From contig JAFMOC010000076.1 of the NCBI GenBank assembly GCA_019802505.1, positions 1,972,501 to 2,036,500 on the forward strand: a stretch of 64,000 bases of DNA, in the 5' to 3' direction. Source of the DNA: Corydoras sp. C115. Its lineage: Eukaryota; Chordata; Actinopteri; Siluriformes; Callichthyidae. The translations under genes were made by a program, and so were the position numbers. Within the stretch, counting starts at the first letter, position 1. Every line of letters begins with the position of its first letter. The notes under the pieces are model-generated. The model saw only the letters and a list, made by a program, of their open reading frames with translations. It searched no databases and was not told where the DNA came from. Below, piece after piece: positions 60,087 through 64,000 of this stretch.

Positions 60087-63000
60087 CTAAACATAGGAGA
60101 CACCATGTTTTTAGGCAGAACATTTTTTTTCATTTATTTGTTATTAACATATCTATGCTGTGTAAAGCTCACAGACAAGTAAAAACAGAATAACATTGAT
60201 TTGTTAAATTTAACATTGAAACAAGGAATGTGTTTCTGCTGGGTCAGAGTCGGCAAGTTGATTCACCAAAAGGCTGAAGAGAACAACATTGTGGCTCAGC
60301 TACAGAGACCTTTACATGTTATATTGTAGGAGAGGGATTGATGATTGTTCTACGGATGGCTTAACTGAATTCTCTTTTTCACAGGTAAAGCTAGGACATG
60401 TAATGTGTATCAGTAGAATAAACATAACACACATTGATTAAGCACATTGATTTGTCTCTCGAGCACCCAATTCCCTGATAGTATTTTGAAGTGTGAATTA
60501 AACTGTAGAACCAGTTACAGAAAGTAACTCAGTCCTGGATGAAAGTGGTTTTAGAGAAAATTATCATAGTTTAGAAAAATAAAACAGTACGCATGAAAAT
60601 GTGGGATTCATATTAATAATGAAATTACTCTCTTTAGACTTAATCTTAAGACCGGACTAAGCATCCCAGGGCACTGTGTTGTCACAATATCACCACATCA
60701 GTGACCACTTAACTTCCATATCAGAGACCCATCCACTATTAAAATTTTAACTAAAAATAAAACATGGGCTTATGGAATTTGCAAATCATTGAATTTTGTT
60801 TTTAGTCCCATTTAACATCCCAACATTTTTTGGAATAGTAATCTTATTATTCTATTTCAGAAAACCTATATTAAAAGAAATGGTTCAAATACCTATAGGT
60901 TCAGTTGTTTAAATACTTAAGCTCACCTAAATCCTTTTGGCTGCTTGTTTCATAGGGTTCATGGGACCCAGGAAGTGACCTCAGCTTTGCACTCAGCCTG
61001 TCTCCCTTGGCACTGGTACCGTGGCTACTCTGCCCACTGTCTAAAAGCATATGCAGATATAGTAATCACAAAAAAGTATTCTTAGCACTCAGAAGAGTTT
61101 ATAAGGCCATCTGTACACACAAAATAAACATGGAAAAAACAGAATACAAAAATGCAACTTTTAAACAAACAATAGAGTATGCCATCTGATTTACTGCCAG
61201 GAGACACATTAACTATCTCCACACGAATCTACAGCTTTAAGCATTTGTCATATCACATCTATGATATGCTATGATATGATATACTGACACACGCCAATCT
61301 TTCTGGTTTTCTGCTCTGTGGCTAACATCCAACATCTGGAAGTCAGATAGTAGCACAAAACAGTCAATTGGAGGATAAGGCATGGAAAAAATTTTGTCTC
61401 TAGTGCACTTGGTTTCCTGAAAGTATTTGGAAAGTTAGTGTGAATAAAACTGTAGAACTGGTTACAGAAAGTAAATCACTCCTGGAAGAAACTCATGTTG
61501 TAGATAATTATAAGTTTATGTGCATGGCAAAGAATACACAAGGTATTTATGATGCATATAATGTATTATATACTTTCTTAGATCTATTCAATAAATATTC
61601 ATTAATTAAAAATAGACAGAACATAATAAATCTGGGCGGCACAGTGGCTTAGTGGTTAGCACGTTCGCCTCTCAGCGCTAGGGATTCCCGGTTCGAATCC
61701 CCATCTGGGTGGAGTTTCCATGTTCTCCCCGTGTCCGTGTGGGTTTCCTCCGGGTTCTCCGGTTTCCTCCCACAGTCCAAAAACATGGATCAAGTCAATT
61801 GAATTCTCAAAATTGCCCCATATAGAGTGTGTTTGAGTGTGTGAGTGTGTGCCCAGCGATGGATTGGCGCCCTGTCCTGGGTGTGTCTGCCCAGCGCCCG
61901 AGACGTTCTCCCATGGATGGGCATGGGGAACCCCACCGCGACCCTAATAGAGGATAAAGTGGGAGATAATGAATGAATGAATAATAAATCTGGTGAATCA
62001 CTATTGATTTCAGATGATTTGGTGAACTCTATATGCATTTGTTCAGCGAAGAATCAGAACAGACACAACTCCCCATGCCAGTAGCTGAATTATGATAACA
62101 TTATAAAGTGAAAGCACAAGAACTGCAGAAAGTCATGAACAGTAATAACAGCGGATGAAATACCGACTGATGTGAATGAAAAATGAAGCTTACCGCTGCT
62201 GGCACTGGCACTACCCTCCCTCCTTCCGTGAGCACTGCCCTCCCTACCCGACTTTATCCTCTGGAATCATAAAACACACTGGAGTAACAGCTGAAAATAC
62301 AGTAACAGACCACAACAGTAAAAACATAAAGGCAAAAAATTAGACACTGCAGAAGCTAAACCATGTTTAAGATAATAAACAGATGATTATGTAGTTTCTG
62401 CAAGTGAACACTTTCAACAACACCTAAAAGGTAAAAATAAGTCAGACTGAATGTAGCACTGAACAGCATATGATTCTTGATTTAGTTTGTGAAAAGCAGG
62501 GTAATAAATAGCAATGTGGTGAGAAAGTGGAACAGAATGTGTAACAGGAACAGAGCTGCACTTCTCTATGTGCAAGTTCAGATCCAAAGACTCTTTCTGA
62601 CCGAGAACCAGCTGTTTCTTATTCCAAAATATTTTTTCCGTTATGTAGCTGTCTCACACTGTCTTAAGTCAGTCTTAAAGTTATTTTATTCTTTCTCTCT
62701 CTAATTTCCAACATAATTACACACCACACACTAAAACAAACAAAAGTGTACCTGCTCTCTAATTTCCTTCATCTTCTCTACTTTCTTTAATTTGGTGGCA
62801 TAATCCTGTACCTCCTTTAAGCCCATATCTGTACACAGCCTCACCAGAAACCGTAAACCTGAGCAAAGCAAACACTTATTAAACCCAACAAACTGTTTTA
62901 AAGAAAACGAAGAAGAGAGAAACTGCTTCTTACATTCCACATTTTCAGGGAATTTATGATGAATGTCCTTGTAGGTTTCAAGTGCTTTTGGATAATTTCC

Positions 63001-63938
63001 TGTGTAAGACAATAACAGATATAACAATACAACAGACAATAACATTAAAAAAATATATTTACCATAGTATTCATGAATAACAAAAATATTTAATGTCATA
63101 AGAATCATACCACTTCTCCTGTAACAGCTAGCCACCATCAACTGCCACACAACCTGATTAGGTCTGAGATTTAAAGAAATATGTATTCAACATCACAATC
63201 ACACACACGTACACATACATGGATCACATACATGCACATGCTTATGTTTACTAGTCATTTAGTAAATTTTACATAAACAAAAAAGGTTTATAACCCACAT
63301 GTACAGTACAGTTTTTTCCTGCAAATTCAGTTTCCTTCCACAGTTGAAAATGAAAATTACTTAAAGTAATGAATGTGTTTAATTTAAAACTGAAATAGTT
63401 TATAAATATTTCTAGAAGACAGATTTAAATATACTTCTCTATAGAGCATGTGTTTTAACATATTTAACATCATTAAAAATTTACAATTTTGCATACAACT
63501 TGCATACAATTTCATAAAGAGAAAAAAAGAAATAACTTACTGTATAAGTGTAGCTCTTTCAAAATAACGAATTGCCTTTTCACAGAACTCTGTATCTATA
63601 TAATATGCTCCCAACCATTCAATGACTGTGATGTTGGATGGGAAGTACCTAAAAGACTAAGAAAAACGTGGTTTTATTATACTTTGAAATTTAAACCTAA
63701 ATGGTTGAAAACACACACATGCGCATGCATGCACACACACACACACACACACACAATAACCTAGAGTATGTTTGAATTGCGCCTTGCCTCACAGTAGTAT
63801 TCTAATGCTTGTGACTTGTCGCCCATATTGTCATATAATGCTCCCAGTTTGGCCAGCACATGTGGATCAGTGGGTGTAATACGAATCAGCTGCATAAGCC
63901 ACTCAATTGCTTGGTGAGGATCCTCCAATAGCTCATAT
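59965..63938 (-). CDS. ift88: intraflagellar transport protein 88, 3' part (last eight coding exons)
   Basis: IFT88 is a TPR protein of the IFT-B complex needed to build cilia (family knowledge). On the minus strand, 63938-63788, 63656-63541, 63163-63111, 62999-62934, 62858-62752, 62260-62194, 61040-60927 and 60086-59965 join in frame to give 264 residues and TAA. They cover the last TPR units (EDPHQAIEWLMQLI, FPSNITVIEWLGAYYID, GNYPKALETYKDIHHKFP), LRFLVRLCTDMGLKEVQDYA, a Ser/Gly-rich linker and the acidic C-terminus ending GEDLLPE. The N-terminal majority of the gene lies beyond the right edge. One intron has a GC donor. Confidence 0.96.
60087..60926 (-). other. last ift88 intron
   Basis: AT-rich. 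Carries the partner (60451-60570) of the duplicated segment at 61394-61513; otherwise nothing recognised. Confidence 0.7.
60927..61040 (-). CDS. ift88: ift88 in-window exon 7
   Basis: Encodes DSGQSSHGTSAKGDRLSA, then KLRSLPGSHEPYE to QKDL. Acceptor TTTTAG, donor GTGAGC. Confidence 0.92.
61041..62193 (-). other. ift88 intron between in-window exons 6 and 7
   Basis: Contains a full SINE-A (61635-61980) and a diverged copy (about 61394-61513) of a segment also present in the next intron (about 60451-60570). Nothing else recognised. Confidence 0.75.
61635..61980 (+). mobile_element. SINE-A, full length
   Basis: Antisense to ift88. Target-site duplication ATAATAAATCTG at about 61623-61634 and 61981-61992. 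Confidence 0.92.
62194..62260 (-). CDS. ift88: ift88 in-window exon 6
   Basis: Encodes RIKSGREGSAHGRREGSA, the basic/Ser-Gly linker. Acceptor TTCCAG, donor GTAAGC. Confidence 0.92.
62752..62858 (-). CDS. ift88: ift88 in-window exon 5
   Basis: Encodes LRFLVRLCTDMGLKEV to KMKEIREQ. Donor GTACAC. Confidence 0.94.
62934..62999 (-). CDS. ift88: ift88 in-window exon 4
   Basis: Encodes NYPKALETYKDIHHK to ENVE plus one base of Cys. Donor GTAAGA. Confidence 0.94.
63111..63163 (-). CDS. ift88: ift88 in-window exon 3 (53 bp)
   Basis: Micro-sized exon encoding PNQVVWQLMVASCYRRS. Acceptor CTCAG, donor GTATGA. Confidence 0.93.
63541..63656 (-). CDS. ift88: ift88 in-window exon 2
   Basis: Encodes SFRYFPSNITVIEWLG to FERATLIQ. 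Acceptor TTAG, donor GTAAGT. Confidence 0.93.
63788..63938 (-). CDS. ift88: ift88 in-window exon 1 (GC donor)
   Basis: Encodes YELLEDPHQAIEWL to ALEYYCE. It ends GAG|GCAAGG on the minus strand. Ending at the nearby GT instead (TACT|GTGAGG) would lose Cys-Glu and create a stop with the next exon. Confidence 0.9.
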
Positions 63939-64000
63939 CTGGAAATATCTTATTTAGAAGCATATGCCATGCCTTTTCTGTATAAACACTTGAAAGCAAA

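Overview
The window is ordinary vertebrate nuclear DNA, almost certainly from a teleost fish. It is AT-rich, has short exons with GT-AG introns, long (AT)n/(GT)n microsatellites, decayed Tc1/mariner, pogo-like and hAT-like DNA transposons, and two families of tRNA-derived SINEs. The SINE set is compatible with an otophysan fish, but I cannot fix the species by eye. Every protein-coding gene was recognised by reconstructing exons and comparing them with remembered vertebrate orthologues; no search was run.

Layout. (1) 1-4703: XPO4 intron 1 or upstream DNA; no coding exon was found. (2) 4704-36266, plus strand: xpo4 (exportin-4), 22 exons in frame encoding 1,128 residues to the stop codon. Only the first coding exon, about 22 residues, lies upstream of the window. 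Two of its introns carry minor (U12) spliceosome signals: an AT-AC intron (10797-15834) and a GT-AG intron (34478-35191). (3) 36267-41742: xpo4 3' UTR and intergenic DNA. (4) About 41743-50901, plus strand: eef1akmt1 (n6amt2), with a candidate CpG-rich non-coding first exon, a 6.5 kb first intron containing about 4 kb of tandem repeats, and four coding exons (215 aa, complete). (5) 54465-58296, minus strand: il17d, two coding exons (198 aa, complete), with a 1.15 kb CA-rich minisatellite just upstream of its start codon. (6) 59965-63938, minus strand: the last eight coding exons of ift88 (C-terminal 264 aa). The rest of ift88 lies beyond the right edge.

The gene order and orientation xpo4-eef1akmt1 on one strand facing il17d-ift88 on the other matches what I recall of human 13q12. 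The window is therefore an ancient conserved block, not an accessory or transferred region. The genes act in different processes (nuclear transport, eEF1A methylation, cytokine signalling, ciliary transport), and nothing in the sequence suggests they work as one pathway.

Non-genic DNA is dominated by SINE-A (about 19 complete, truncated or nested copies, many with visible target-site duplications) and SINE-B (4 copies). The most unusual non-coding feature is a 2.2 kb array at 42035-44271, apparently a massive amplification of the 3' tail of the adjacent SINE-B copy. I found no evidence of a wholly new biological system; the most notable items are the two U12 introns, the SINE-tail array, and the minisatellite abutting il17d.
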